Counted from the stretch's first letter, positions 38,188 through 48,561 are shown. The stretch: DNA of 64,000 nucleotides from Bathymodiolus brooksi (GCA_963680875.1 OY804579.1:19453804-19517803), one strand, 5' to 3'. The notes: a model not told the origin generated them from the letters alone. Numbers and translations are program-made.

Positions 38188-38570
38188 AGAACCTTCTATA
38201 GGTGCTTCCCACCAAAGTTCGGCTCATTTGGCTAAGCAGTTTCAGAGAAGAAGATTGTCAGAATTGTTTGTGGCGACCATGTTTGTCAACGGATCGGGAT
38301 GAAATGTGCAATCTTTATAGAAGATCTTCCATAGTTGCTTCCTACCAAGTTTCGGTTCATTTGGCTAAGCAGTTTGAGAAGAGAAGATTTTTATGAAATC
38401 GGCCAATTAGAAACAAGAATTATCTGTGGAGACCATGTTTGTTAACGGATCGGGATGAAATGAGCAATCTTTATAGAAGACCTTCCATAGTTGCTTCATA
38501 CCAAGTTTCGGTTCATTTGGCTAAGAACTTTTAGAGGAGAAGATTTTTTTTTAGTCTGCCAATCAGAAAC
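38188..38570 (+). repeat. Three diverged ~130-155-bp repeats (dispersed element, tandem)
   Basis: CCTTCTATAGGTGCTTCCCA (38192), TCTTCCATAGTTGCTTCC (38324) and CCTTCCATAGTTGCTTCATA (38480) are each followed by CCAA(A/G)TTTCGG or a variant, CATTTGGCTAAG and a GAGAAGAAGA-like end. Between them lies GCGACCATGTTTGT(C/T)AACGG, ATCGGGATGAAATG and CAATCTTTATAGAAGA. The third unit is split by the MITE cluster at 38577-39261 and resumes at 39262 (CAAGAATCGCTTGTGGCGAC). Confidence 0.75.
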
Positions 38571-38576
38571 AAGAAT

Positions 38577-39261
38577 AGCCAATCGTAACTACTCGGACAT
38601 TCTCGCTACCCTACAAATCAATCGTAACTACTCGGCCTTTCTCGCTAAACTGCAAATAACCTCGTATGCATTAGGCGTATGAATCGCACTACTTTTCACA
38701 TGTCAGTTACATGAAAGTTTGATAAAGTTATATTTTAAACAATTTTCTATATTTCAATTAAAGTTTTAATTAGTTTTGCATGATTAGATTTTACTTAGTA
38801 TGTCTTCCATATTGGATTTTCGTGGACTATATTTTTGTGCGGCTTAACTTAACTTAACTTCCGGCAAACAATTTAAGAAGAATTTCTACTATGTACGTAC
38901 GAGGTTATTTGCAGGTTAGCGAGAATGGCCGAGTATTTACGATTGCCTACAAATAACCTCGTATGCATTAGGCGTATAAATCGCACTACTTTTCACATGT
39001 CAGTTACATGAAAGTTTGATAAAGTTATATGTTAAGCAATTTTCTATATTTCAATTATTTTCATGGATAAAAGTTAAAGTTTTAATTAGTTTTGCATGAT
39101 TAGATTTTAATTAGTATGTCTTCCATATTGGATTTTCGTGGACTATATTTTTGTGCGGCTTAACTTAACTTAACTTCCGGCAAACAATTTAAGAAGAATT
39201 TCTACTATCTACATACGAGGTTATTTGTAGGGTAGCAAGAATGGCCGAGTAGTTACGATTG
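38577..39261. mobile_element. MITE cluster: one complete and two end-truncated copies inserted as a unit
   Basis: The complete copy (38619-38945, 327 bp) starts CAATCGTAACTACTCGGCC and ends GGCCGAGTATTTACGATTG. The terminal inverted repeats are about 50 bp and reach the palindrome-like AACCTCGTA. A left-end fragment precedes it (38580-38618). A second copy lacking its outer left end follows directly (38946-39261). The internal parts of the two copies are nearly identical. The cluster interrupts a host repeat whose intact version at 38415 reads GAAACAAGAATTATCTG. CAAGAAT is present on both sides (38570-38576 and 39262-39268), which fits a 7-bp target duplication. There is no coding capacity, so movement would need a transposase from elsewhere. 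Confidence 0.85.
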
Positions 39262-39299
39262 CAAGAATCGCTTGTGGCGACCATGTTTGTTAAGGGCAG

Positions 39300-41880
39300 T
39301 TTAAAAACAAATGGCTCCTACTGCTATAGCTGTCTAATTTACTCATTTTTATGATTTTATTGGATCTAAATAGTTCAAAAGATCTGTAATGATTTGATGC
39401 TTGTTACTGCAAAAAATCTTTAAGATATCTAGAATAACAAAAAAAATATGTCCAAAAAACATGTCAAAATTGTCAGGAGTGCAACCCTTTTCTGCGACAC
39501 TTTAAAAAATCCTTAATTTTCAACAACCTACCACAGTGCTAAGTCAAACAATATGTTATCAAAATCTATTTCATCACAAACTTTGATATGTTGACATACT
39601 TTAAGATAGCAATAGATCATGCTTCACATTTATTATTGCATAAAAATATGGCTTTGTAAAAAAGATGTACCTAGTCAGGAGTGCAACAAACATGTATGCA
39701 AGTTTTCCTAAATTACATTGTAGAAATGTTGTCCTTTAGTTTTCAAAGATATGGGGTATAAATAAATCTTAATACATCATTGCTGCTTCAAAACCATAGT
39801 TAAAGGATACACTAAAATCAGTAGTAAGGCCAAGAATGTCACATTACAGGCAGCATCATCAAATGTCACGAGTGCAACATTTGATATTTTCTTAGACATA
39901 TTTTCTTTTAAATGTAACTAATATCACATTTGTCTTTCTATTTCAACAGAGACTGATCAAGAGAACAGATAAAACCCATTTACCTGTTTGAGATACATAC
40001 AATATCTCTCACAGAAGCATTTGATTCATGTCAGAAGTGCAACTAGTTTTAAGTGATCTTCTACACAGTCTAAATTATAGCTTTTTATATGGATGATTTA
40101 AATAAAGTGAGATTCTGTCAAGTTTAAAATAATGTTTGAAAAAATTAAAAGTGCCAATAGCATTTTATATGCTTTTAATTTTATGTAATAAAGCTTTTTT
40201 GTTCATTTTAAATGGTCTCATGCTTTAATATCTATTAGGTATTAATACTAGAGACATTCTCTGACCAGGGAATATGTTTTCTAGGTTCATTAGCTATTGG
40301 AGATTAATTGACTTGATAAAGTTTATGATAAATGCATTTATCTATTTTCTTATAAATAATTTATGGTTGACCATGTAAATGTTGCACTCCTGACATAAAT
40401 ATTTAAAAATCATTGAAATTTGATATAATTAATTTTCTAAGTATCCAAAAAATACTTGTAATTGTACATTAAACATCTATTTTCAATATTAATTTAGATT
40501 AATACATGTTTTAATTGTTTTGTATAGTATATTTCAAAAATAAGTTGGAATTTTCGAGAAGTTACAAATAACTAGAAAAATTTTACTTTAAGAAACAATT
40601 ATCATTAAAACTTGGTAAAACTAATGCTTGAAAGAACACCAACTGATTTTTTCCCCTGTGAATTGTTTTTAAGTTAATAACTCTTCTTTTTCTTGATGGC
40701 AATATAATGTCAGGAGTGCAACATATCCTGATAAAATAGTACCATTGATAAAATAATGATAATTTATAATAAATTGCCTTTTCTAGCCTATAAAAATATT
40801 CTAATTATTTCTTTATGATTTATCTAATATATTAGAGTGGTATAATACAAATTTTCAAATGTACATAATTAAAAATATTGCTGCTAAAACTGGGTATTAA
40901 AGAAGTGGTATGGCAAAAAATTGTTACAAATTTCCAAATACTGTCATTTCTGTACAAATATTTCATTGAAAACAGGTAAAAAAAAATTAAAGAAATTTTA
41001 ATCAAAATTTCTTATTGTTCTTCAATATATTATTTGAAAACAAAAATTAATCCAAAACAATAAGAGTTACTTGATATTTATATAAACATTGAGAGTTCCT
41101 ACTTTTGTTCAAACACTCTTTGAATATTGCAGTAATCCAACTGCATAGCAAATAAAGAAAACGAATTATAAGTTCTATACAAAATCATGACCATTCTGTT
41201 GAAGGTGACTTGGCGAATGCCAATTCTGCACAAACCGTTTTGTATTTCTTTCTTTTAATGTTATACAAAACATCCACATGTAAAATATTTTGACTATGTG
41301 CTGTTGGGTTTTTTTTTCACAACTTTTATTCATTGAAGACAATTTTTTTTCTTTCTTTTTATCAATTTGTAAGTCGAACATATCCTTGACAAGTGTTATA
41401 ATGAACCTTAGATAAATTACAAAAAGGAAACATAATTGTGATATTGAGCTGTTTTCGCTATTCTTTCAATTTTTTACATAGACAAAACCGGTTCTACTGA
41501 AAAACAATTTTCGGGACCCAACCGGAAAGTAGTGGCTGACAGAGCCGGAACGAATGTACGTAAATAAGCATTGTGTTTTTTACTGTAGCAAGTCTAAAAC
41601 TATTCATGGTGGCACGCCAGTGCAAACTATCATGTATATAAGCATTACAAACGGTTTGTGTACTTTAATTACACATATAGACTACTTTTTATAGCTTTAT
41701 TTGATGATTTCAATCTCATTATTAGCATTTTTCATTGTTTATGTCCATCATTTTATCTATATCTGAGTAATCTATTAAGTTAACCACAGAAACATATAGG
41801 TAAAAACAAACAAAAATAATCGACTGATAACGATATCTTCTGGATTCAAGATATAATAAAACTATATGATCATAATACTT
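39300..41880. other. AT-rich tract with reiterated 14-mer GTCAGGAGTGCAAC
   Basis: GTCAGGAGTGCAAC or a one-base variant occurs at 39472, 39674, 39865 (GTCACG), 40030 (GTCAGA) and 40709. It occurs inverted at 40381-40394 (GTTGCACTCCTGAC). The spacers are 165-350 bp of AT-rich sequence with no clear mutual similarity, so the motif is conserved far above its context. No coding frame above 70 codons is present. Possible readings are subterminal protein-binding sites of a transposon, a degraded tandem repeat with a constrained core, or a regulatory array. It lies upstream of the decayed gene at 42.5 kb. Confidence 0.6.
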
Positions 41881-41887
41881 ACATTTT

Positions 41888-42086
41888 GTCGTCGCCTGTA
41901 TGTCAAGCATGCCTAATTGACTTGTACGGGAAGATGACAGAACAATTCCGACCGGAGCTCTTTGACGACAGTGATGTACTAACGAATTGTTTTACAGCCA
42001 ATCACATTACAGAAACAACTTTTAAGTGCCAGTCTGCGATAGATCCATGCAAAATCGTAACAATTGTCCAAATGGGTAGTCAAAAG
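41888..42086 (+). pseudogene. Possible zinc-finger-like exon (CxxC) upstream of the decayed gene
   Basis: An open frame of about 66 codons with balanced codon use, unlike the AT-rich surroundings. It reads VCQACLIDLYGKMTEQ, then FRPELFDDSDVLTNCF, and later TFKCQSAIDPC, with Cys pairs that could bind zinc. No ATG is placed suitably, so it would be an internal or first coding exon. It ends in TAA at 42090. Together with 42490-43249 it may be part of one old gene. That link is inferred from proximity and orientation only. Confidence 0.3.
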
Positions 42087-42489
42087 TTGTAAAACATGTT
42101 TACATTTTCATAATCTTTGGGTATTCAGAAGTTAAGATTTCCAAGAAAAAAATGTTTTTCTTGCATTATTTTTCAGTTAATAGCCTTATTTGCATATTAG
42201 TGATTTATTTAAAGAAATGGCGCCAAAATATACTATATTTAGACACTTTTCAAAGGTCGAGAAACATGATTTACCTTTGACATAAAATGTTTTTTTGTAT
42301 CAAATATCGCAAGAAACTTCATTTAGAAACCCCAAAATCCCTTGTTAAGATTTTTTATGATTTTGGCAAATTGCCAGAGAGGTTCATACTAAGGCTGTTA
42401 AAGTTAAGATGAATATATTACATGTAATCAATATAAGTTTTCTCTTAAGATCATATTTTTAAGTTTAATTTTCCAATATATTTTCAAAG

Positions 42490-43249
42490 ATGCATATTAG
42501 CTTTAAGAAACCTGAAATTATTGAGCTTGGCAAATAATGGAGAATTAGAAAGATACAAGTCAAAGAATCAACTGGAAACACAAGATGTTTTAACAACAGC
42601 CCTGATTAAAGCTTACTTGGACCAAGATAATCGTCTGAACAAATTCCAAATTTTGTCGTTATTTGCACACAAGTATTCAAAAGAAAAACTGATGAAGTTA
42701 ATTCCAGGCTTGACTGTTTCAAAAATAGATGTTGCAAGAAGGCATGCTACTTTGGAGTCGCCAGGGCAAATTATTAATAAACCTAAGATATTTAGATCAC
42801 CCATATGCAGGCCAAAGGTTTTGCACTTTATTGAATTTATTAGCAGTCCTGCATATCACCAAGCAGTTGGTTAAGGCACAAAGAAGCTTCAGCTTTCGTC
42901 CGGAGTGGAAATAGTTATCCCAAAGATAGTGAGAAATATTATGTCATCTAGACTGATAAGTATATATGATATCTAGCATACTGTAAGGATCAAGCATATG
43001 GAACCTTTAGCAGATCTACTCTATATAACATCATGAAAGTCTGTGTCTCTTCACAGAAAAATTCTCCATGGTTTGGATAACATTACAGCTGATGGATTGA
43101 AAGCTGTAGAGGTTCTGACAAAAACAGTTTCCAAGATGCAAACTTTTGGGTTGTCTGAAGAGCGTGTTGAGCAACTTAACAGTCTTCTTTCCTCTGTAAA
43201 TCAACATCTTAAATTTGAAATGAAAGGCCACTTGAACATTGAATCATGA
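42490..43249 (+). pseudogene. Decayed gene of a multicopy, uncharacterised invertebrate protein family
   Basis: A frame open from a possible splice acceptor at 42489 (TTTTCAAAG) encodes RCILALRNLKLL, then AYLDQDNRLNKFQILSLFA, then IPGLTVSKIDVARRHA, and FIEFISSPAYHQAVG. A TAA follows. The same frame then resumes with GTKKLQLSSGVEIVIPKIVR, SRLISIYD and a TAG. Shifted by a frame it continues CKDQAYGTFSRSTLYNIMKV. Shifted again, it gives ILHGLDNITADGLKAVEVL and a C-terminal EERVEQLNSLLSSVNQHL to a stop at 43249. I recall the order PGLS..ARRHA / FI(T/S)S / LKLSSG...P.VVR / SRSTLY / KSL.GLDN..ADG from multicopy proteins of unknown function in cnidarians, molluscs and fish. That is from memory and unchecked. 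One stop replaces an expected residue and at least two frameshifts are present, so this copy is dead. Confidence 0.6.
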
Positions 43250-44155
43250 TCCACAATTATGTTTGAACATTCCATCAGACATACTAGAAGAAATAACCTT
43301 TGAAATTTCTCAATCTAAGACAAACATCTTAGCATGGAAAACCCATTAACCTTCTGTATTGTGTCTCAAAGAAGAGGTTTTTTTTACTGTGTTATTTTAG
43401 AAGAAAATATAAATCATCATCTTTCTTGCAGTTGTGTTTAATTATGCTAAATCAAAATACACACACATATATATATAGAGCCTGGTCAAATACGTCGTCT
43501 CAGTTATCGATTACAATATTTCTTTATTTCGGACAGCGTCAAGGGTCAAATTATGCAATAATAGATTACACAATGCTACAGTCTGCTTCTATCGTTATTT
43601 TTAGAAATGGAATTTTCCACTGGCCAGTAAAGCGTATTAATCTTATTCTCTAGATTTCCATATATGGCTCTGCCTTCATCGTTATTTTTAGGAATGATTT
43701 TATCCAATCATAGGTCGTCAAATAAATACAACATCGTACAATTTCATTTAGATCCTTCCAAAAATATTAAAAAAGTTTCCATGATGTGTCAGATTTTGTA
43801 TGCTCATATAGATCTGTAATATGAGTATGAGAATGTGTTGTTGTTTTTAATGAACATATCCATTATGAACAAAATATAGTATTACTAATGTATTTCATAA
43901 TTGCACGATGCAATCAATGGTATGTAGTTAATTTAGAAAGGAATTATGTAATAGGTGTTTATATACAAGATAGTTCCTTTATCATATTCTTGTAGAGTGA
44001 AGGTGTCTCTTGAACAGCCAAATTTGTCATTTTCATTGCTCTGAATAAATTTAGCTTTTCTCAACAGTATACACGACATACATGTACTTGTATACTTAGG
44101 CATAATTCTATTGCAGATATGTACATTGTATAAAAAAACATCTGATTGAGGATGT
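43250..44155. other. No gene; contains a dispersed ~85-bp segment
   Basis: AT-rich. The segment 43746-43835 (TTTAGATCCTTCCAAAAATA, TCCATGATGTGTCAGATTTT and ATGCTCATATAGATCTGTAA) is repeated in diverged form at 46321-46405. The 75-codon frame at 43426-43653 is not supported. Confidence 0.6.
43746..43835 (+). repeat. Dispersed ~85-bp repeat, copy 1 (pairs with 46321-46405)
   Basis: CATTTAGATCCTTCCAAAA, then CCATGAT(G/T)TGTCA(G/A)ATTTT, then ATGCTCATATAGATCTGTAA and ATGAGTAT are shared in order and orientation with 46321-46405. Confidence 0.7.
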
Positions 44156-44156
44156 C

Positions 44157-44212
44157 GGCAGAGGCGGATTTAGAGGGGGCGTGCAACCCCCCCCCCCCCC
44201 CCCCCCCCTAAA
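44157..44212 (+). mobile_element. Possible DNA-transposon terminus followed by poly-C
   Basis: GCAGAGGCGGATTTAGAGGG, then GGCGTGCAA and a run of about 20 C. This is the same terminal style as 21475 and, inverted, 45640-45670. No matching target duplication with the 45.65-kb end was found, so they are not shown to be one element. Confidence 0.35.
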
Positions 44213-44518
44213 ATTCGCAAAGCATATAGGTCGTACAACGTTAATTAAGGAGTTCAACAAACAACTTTTCATGAATGGTCAACTCGTGACCTGTAGCAAA
44301 ATATTCCTGCAAATTGTAAATACACGTTGGGTATGTTCGCTGATTCATATATGGATTCGCCGTCAGTAGTTCAAAGATTATTCCATTCTGATTGGTTGCG
44401 AGGTACCAGACATCAACTATTTTCTCACGCTAATTAAACATTATTTCTTCAGTCAATTTTACAACTATAAGAAAAACAAATCTTTACAGATTAAAGCATT
44501 TATAGTAAACTTAAATCC

Positions 44519-44549
44519 TGATACTGATGTTCTTTCAACATCAGTATCA
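44519..44549. other. Perfect short hairpin (12-bp arms)
   Basis: GATACTGATGTT and AACATCAGTATC flank the 5-nt loop CTTTC. It is not followed by a T-run, and in a eukaryotic context it is not a bacterial-type terminator. Confidence 0.85.
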
Positions 44550-44629
44550 TTCATCACCAGATACAAATTGATGAATTACACTCAGAAGACATCTTCATGA
44601 TATTTATCTGACCTATGATAACAAAAATT

Positions 44630-44709
44630 GCACTTGTATTTTGGATTCCCCGGACACATTTACAATTGACAATTGTAAGTGTGTCCGGGGAATTCCAAAA
44701 TACACGTGC
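44630..44709. repeat. Near-perfect 80-bp palindrome
   Basis: The arms are about 39 bp. The left arm holds GCACTTGTATTTTGGATTCC, CCGGACACATTTACAATTG. The right arm holds CAATTGTAAGTGTGTCCGG, GGAATTCCAAAATACACGTGC. Only a few mismatches and one base of asymmetry are present. The centre is a single A (44669) between CAATTG palindromes, so there is effectively no loop. Such a sequence could extrude as a cruciform or be a fold-back element. Confidence 0.9.
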
Positions 44710-44726
44710 TATTTAGAAATTATAAA

Positions 44727-44807
44727 ATGGACGAAAATTCTAGGCCAAGAAAACAAGCAAGATTAGATGCATTTCTTATTCCTCGACGAGACGAGAAAAG
44801 TCAAAGG
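44727..44807 (+). CDS. Possible short first exon (about 27 codons) just after the palindrome
   Basis: ATTATAAAATGGACG provides a TATA-like box overlapping an ATG. The frame reads MDENSRPRKQARLDAFLIPR, followed by a charged RDEKSQ. It stops being open shortly after AAAGGTAAAC, a plausible splice donor at 44806-44807. QARLDAFL resembles a PCNA-binding box (Q-x-x-L-x-x-F-F/Y) with Leu at the last place. No second exon was recognised within the window. It could be the start of a transposase or nuclear protein, or a chance frame. Confidence 0.22.
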
Positions 44808-45540
44808 TAAACTAAAAAGATAAATTCAATCAATACTTCGAATAATTAATTTTACAATTGATCTCATTTATAAAACATACAACGAAAACCTATAACGAGA
44901 GAATCGGATGATGAAACTGAGACAGTGTGTAGATACTTGAGTGTCCCAAGAAAATGGTCACTTCTCTTTAAATAATGGTGCAAATAGTTCTTGAATTCGA
45001 AATTCTGCAATTTCCTATGAAAAAAAAATTGATTTGTATACAAATACCCGAAAATGTTGCCTTTTACTTTTCAAGTAAAGATCAGTAAAAATACGCGTTG
45101 GTATATTGTACATTAAAATACAAAAGTAACATATTAATAAAAAAAAATGTAGTGGCAATTTATTTGTAACAATCTCTGCATCTGCCCGGGGTATCTGCAC
45201 AAGAAAGTGTGGAAAAAAAACCTTTGCACGGACACGTTTATATTATTTATATCTACCAATAGCATGTATTTGAGGATGTCTGTGGGGAATGCGCTAAAAC
45301 TAAACCAATAGTTCTTTGAAGGGTTAAAATATCGTGATCGATATCGTAATTGATCAGTCATGAGTTGAACAATTCGCATCACGGTTGTTCAAAAAAAGTT
45401 TTACTTTAGGTTCTTATAATCTGACAAAAACATACACGTAGTTGTTAACAATTATCCGACAAAATTAAGACTCAAAGTCAAGTTGGTTTTTTTTGGTCTG
45501 ATAAAAATGATGTGGTTGGTTCAGAATTGTCGTTCAAATA
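44808..45540. other. No gene seen
   Basis: AT-rich, with minus-strand frames of 61 and 82 codons at 45015-45200 and 45134-45382 that show no motif. Confidence 0.6.
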
Positions 45541-45554
45541 AATGTCTGTTATTC

Positions 45555-45670
45555 CTCAAACCCCCAGAGCTTCCGTTCCCTATAAGGGTTCTGTCCGGGA
45601 CCCGCTAAGGTCCCCAGACCCCTCGCATACTCACGCCCCCCTTAACCACAAATCCTGGATCCGCCCCTGG
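45555..45670 (-). mobile_element. Possible DNA-transposon terminus (minus strand)
   Basis: The minus strand reads CAGGGGCGGATCCAGGATTT, then GTGGTTAAGGGGGGCGTGAG and GGGTCTGGGGACCTTAGCGG. This is the CAGGGGCGGATC terminus common among invertebrate DNA-transposon remnants. Only one end is visible. Confidence 0.45.
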
Positions 45671-45831
45671 TCAGCTGTTCATGCATGTATCTGTTCATTT
45701 TGTTTTATATTATCTTAACTGACTCTGGTATTATTACATTCAAACGAGCTAATTAATTTGCAATGAAAGTTCTATTGTTTTAGATACCTTAAATGGAAAC
45801 TAGTCAAAATATGGTTAAATCTTAGGAATTA

Positions 45832-46085
45832 TACCCCCACTTGTAAGAGGGGGCATACTGCAGTCACCATGTCAGTCTGTTGTCCGTTTGTCTACAAACA
45901 ATTTGGGCCACACCTGTCTCAGCTACTACTGGGCAGAATAATTTCATATTTGATACACAGCTTTGACCTGATGAGTTGAAGGTTTTCTTATATTTTCATT
46001 TCTGTTGGATTTCAACTTTTGTTTGATTATCTTGTTCAAATTTGAAACGAGTGGGCGTATCCTTAGCATGACATTGCATGCAACC
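45832..46085 (+). mobile_element. Interspersed repeat of the GGGGGCATACTG / CTGTCCG type
   Basis: CACTTGTAAGAGGGGGCATA, then GTCAGTCTGTTGTCCG and ACAATTTGGGCCACACCTGT, has the look of a widespread mollusc dispersed repeat (GGGGGCATA followed by CTGTCTGTCCG). No second copy is present in the window, so the call rests on memory. Confidence 0.3.
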
Positions 46086-46126
46086 TCTTTTTTCTTTATT
46101 GTAATTTGTTCAGTTACAGTGTAACC

Positions 46127-46310
46127 TGTCTAAACCGAACTCTTTTCGGACTGAAGGATTTGTTTGGTTTATGCAGGTGTTCGGTTTATACAGAATCAAA
46201 ATGCATTGAAACTGATATGAAAGGACTTCAGAAGATGTCTGGTTTAGACAGGTTTCCGGTTTAGACAGGTTTCTGGTTTGTTCAGGGTTTGGTTTATACA
46301 GGTTTCACTG
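46127..46310. mobile_element. MITE with CAGTG termini and TA duplication (Tc1/mariner-like)
   Basis: It starts CAGTGTAACCTGTCTAAACC and ends GGTTTATACAGGTTTCACTG, giving imperfect terminal inverted repeats of about 25 bp. It is flanked by TA on both sides (46125-46126 and 46311-46312). TA duplication and CAGTG ends are typical of Tc1/mariner-type non-autonomous elements. Internal GGTTTAGACAGGTTTC repeats near the right end add subterminal copies of the terminal motif. At 184 bp it has no coding capacity. It lies immediately next to the dispersed 85-bp segment at 46321. Confidence 0.85.
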
Positions 46311-46320
46311 TATGTATTTT

Positions 46321-46405
46321 TCATTTAGATCCTTCCAAAATTTTCTATAAAATGTCCATGATTTGTCAAATTTTCCATGCTCATATAGATCTGTAACATG
46401 AGTAT
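46321..46405 (+). repeat. Dispersed ~85-bp repeat, copy 2 (pairs with 43746-43835)
   Basis: CATTTAGATCCTTCCAAAAT, TCCATGATTTGTCAAATTTT and ATGCTCATATAGATCTGTAA align with 43746-43835 with scattered substitutions. Confidence 0.7.
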
Positions 46406-46903
46406 TCATTTAATTTTGCAATTGTCTTCGTTTAACATACTAGGATGCTTTATTACTGATGTTAATGGTCAACATTTCTAATGCAATGTCTGCATCAAAG
46501 TAATCAAATTATCTGTGTATATTGTTTTTGTTACATGTAGTTGTACAATAAATGGTTATGCAATTTGGAATATTTCTGTTTGTCTTTGATAAAAACAAGC
46601 AAAATGAACTTCAAATAGCATTTGATTCACATGTTCTAATTGTGGAATTGTTGGAGATTTTAATATGAAATTAAATTTGGATAAATCTGAACATTGTTGT
46701 GTAGAAAATAAAATGCATGTTGCTAATAAGGAATAGTTCATTCAAAACTGAGAAAATGACCCTCTTTTATGTTTTATATTATGTGCAAGATTGCGCGAAT
46801 CACACACTTTGTCTGCATTTTCACAACATTATTTAGAAGAAAATGCCCCTTTTTACCCCAAATTTAATGTTTTTTTGTTATTATATTTGGGCAAAACTGA
46901 GAT
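46406..46903. other. No gene seen
   Basis: AT-rich and non-repetitive by eye, with a 61-codon minus-strand frame without motif. Confidence 0.55.
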
Positions 46904-46974
46904 ACTAAATACATAATACTAAATACATAATACTAAATACATAATACTAAATACATAATACTAAATACATAATA
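46904..46974. repeat. Five copies of a 14-bp unit
   Basis: ACTAAATACATAAT is repeated five times without change. Confidence 0.97.
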
Positions 46975-48560
46975 CTCATTTTACATTAATCAAGTCATTA
47001 ACTGTTATGCATTTTGACTTTTGTAAACATTTGTACAGTTTTATTGAAACCTTTATAAAAATCGAAAATATACCAAAATTGCTATCATGCACATGTTTTA
47101 ATTGTTATTTTTTAATATGAAGTGATCATTTGCCGAACACCAATTTCTTGTATTTGGTAGATAAATATATAATCCTCATGTAATATGGCATATTATGGAA
47201 ATCGAAACATGATCTTAAGAGATTGAGGCTTTTAAAAATCGTCAAATTTTGCTAATTCAGCCCTTTTTCAAAACCATGCGATATGGAATTGCGAATAAGT
47301 CTATTGAAAAATGTTAAAACTTTAAGATTTTTCTAAATTTTCTTTCTTTTTTTATGGTTGATTAGAATATGTGTTAATAATAAGCTCTTATTTTTCAATA
47401 ACAATGAATAATTGCATGTCAAAACATCTTAAAAAATGGCATAAAACAGCCTTCTGGTAGTACACAAAGTGACCATTATAGATTAATCTGCATACACAAA
47501 AAACAGCTTGATATTATTTCCAAATATTTTGCATAAATAATAGTAACCTATAAGGTATCTTCTTTACAAAATATCAGACCAATTGGAATATTTTGGATTT
47601 AGACCATTTTGATGGTTTTCTCACAGACTGGCTCTTATGAAAAGAATCGGATGTCCTTGAAAATTAAAATGATAAGAGGAGATAAACGGGTTGCCAATAC
47701 CCTGTTGGTTATCGACGATTAAGTCAGATCGTATCATTCATAACCTGTTCAATCAGTCTAATAGGTTAAATTTGAGTATCATGTTGCTATGGAAACTACT
47801 AACCACGGATCAGATCCAAAACGCCGGTTTTCATATGAATTGACCCACGGCTGATGAGTGGAGGGTATCGGATGGTTACCAGTCATGGGTTATCCACGAT
47901 GTTCCAATAGATATCAGCTAATATAAAACAATGGAAAGTTCAATGTCTCATGATAGAATCCAATTGTAAACAATAATATCTTAAAAATTGACAATATTCC
48001 TTAATTATCTCAATATAATTAAAGTTCGTTTCACCTGACTGGATTGACATTTAAAACATTTTCAAATACAAATCCCATGTTGATGGAGTAATTTGCCGAA
48101 TATGTGATTTAAATAATAATGTTTGTATTTTCCAATTTTCTATTCTTATTTATCAGATTTTATCCTTTGAATATGAAATAGTTTATTTCCTTTCATTCCC
48201 ATTATAATAATTAAAAAACAAAACTAATGACCGTCCCGTGATAATTATCATATAATCTTGTGTGTCTTCATTTTGCTTAGAATCAGATAAATACATATGA
48301 ATATCCGTGTATTTCTAACAAACATGAAATGACTGCACAATACAACCAGTACGCAGAGGAATTAGAGAAAGTTTAATCAGTATTGGTTAACAAATCTATG
48401 AAAAGGGGATATGTCTAAATGCAAAAATTTACAAGAATAGATAGTAATGTTATTAACAATGTGTATACTCTATCAGAACCGTAGGAATGATTTGTTTATG
48501 TATGATATAGGTAAGAATTGTACTCACACAAGCACCATACGTTATTTTACAAACGCCGGT
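46975..48560. other. No gene seen; AT-rich
   Basis: No frame above 60 codons except 76- and 96-codon frames at about 48450-48740, which span the GT/G run. The segment 47780-47930 is less AT-rich but shows no recognisable feature. Confidence 0.6.
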
Positions 48561-48561
48561 C

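Noticed and set aside
44157..45670. A single 1.5-kb DNA transposon bounded by the two GGCGGAT ends
   Set aside because: The ends are in inverted orientation, but the flanking 8-mers do not match as a target duplication and the inner sequences next to the ends differ. They are kept as separate remnants.
47851..47910. Hammerhead ribozyme core (CTGATGAG)
   Set aside because: The second conserved core box (GAAA after stem II) is absent and the stems do not pair.
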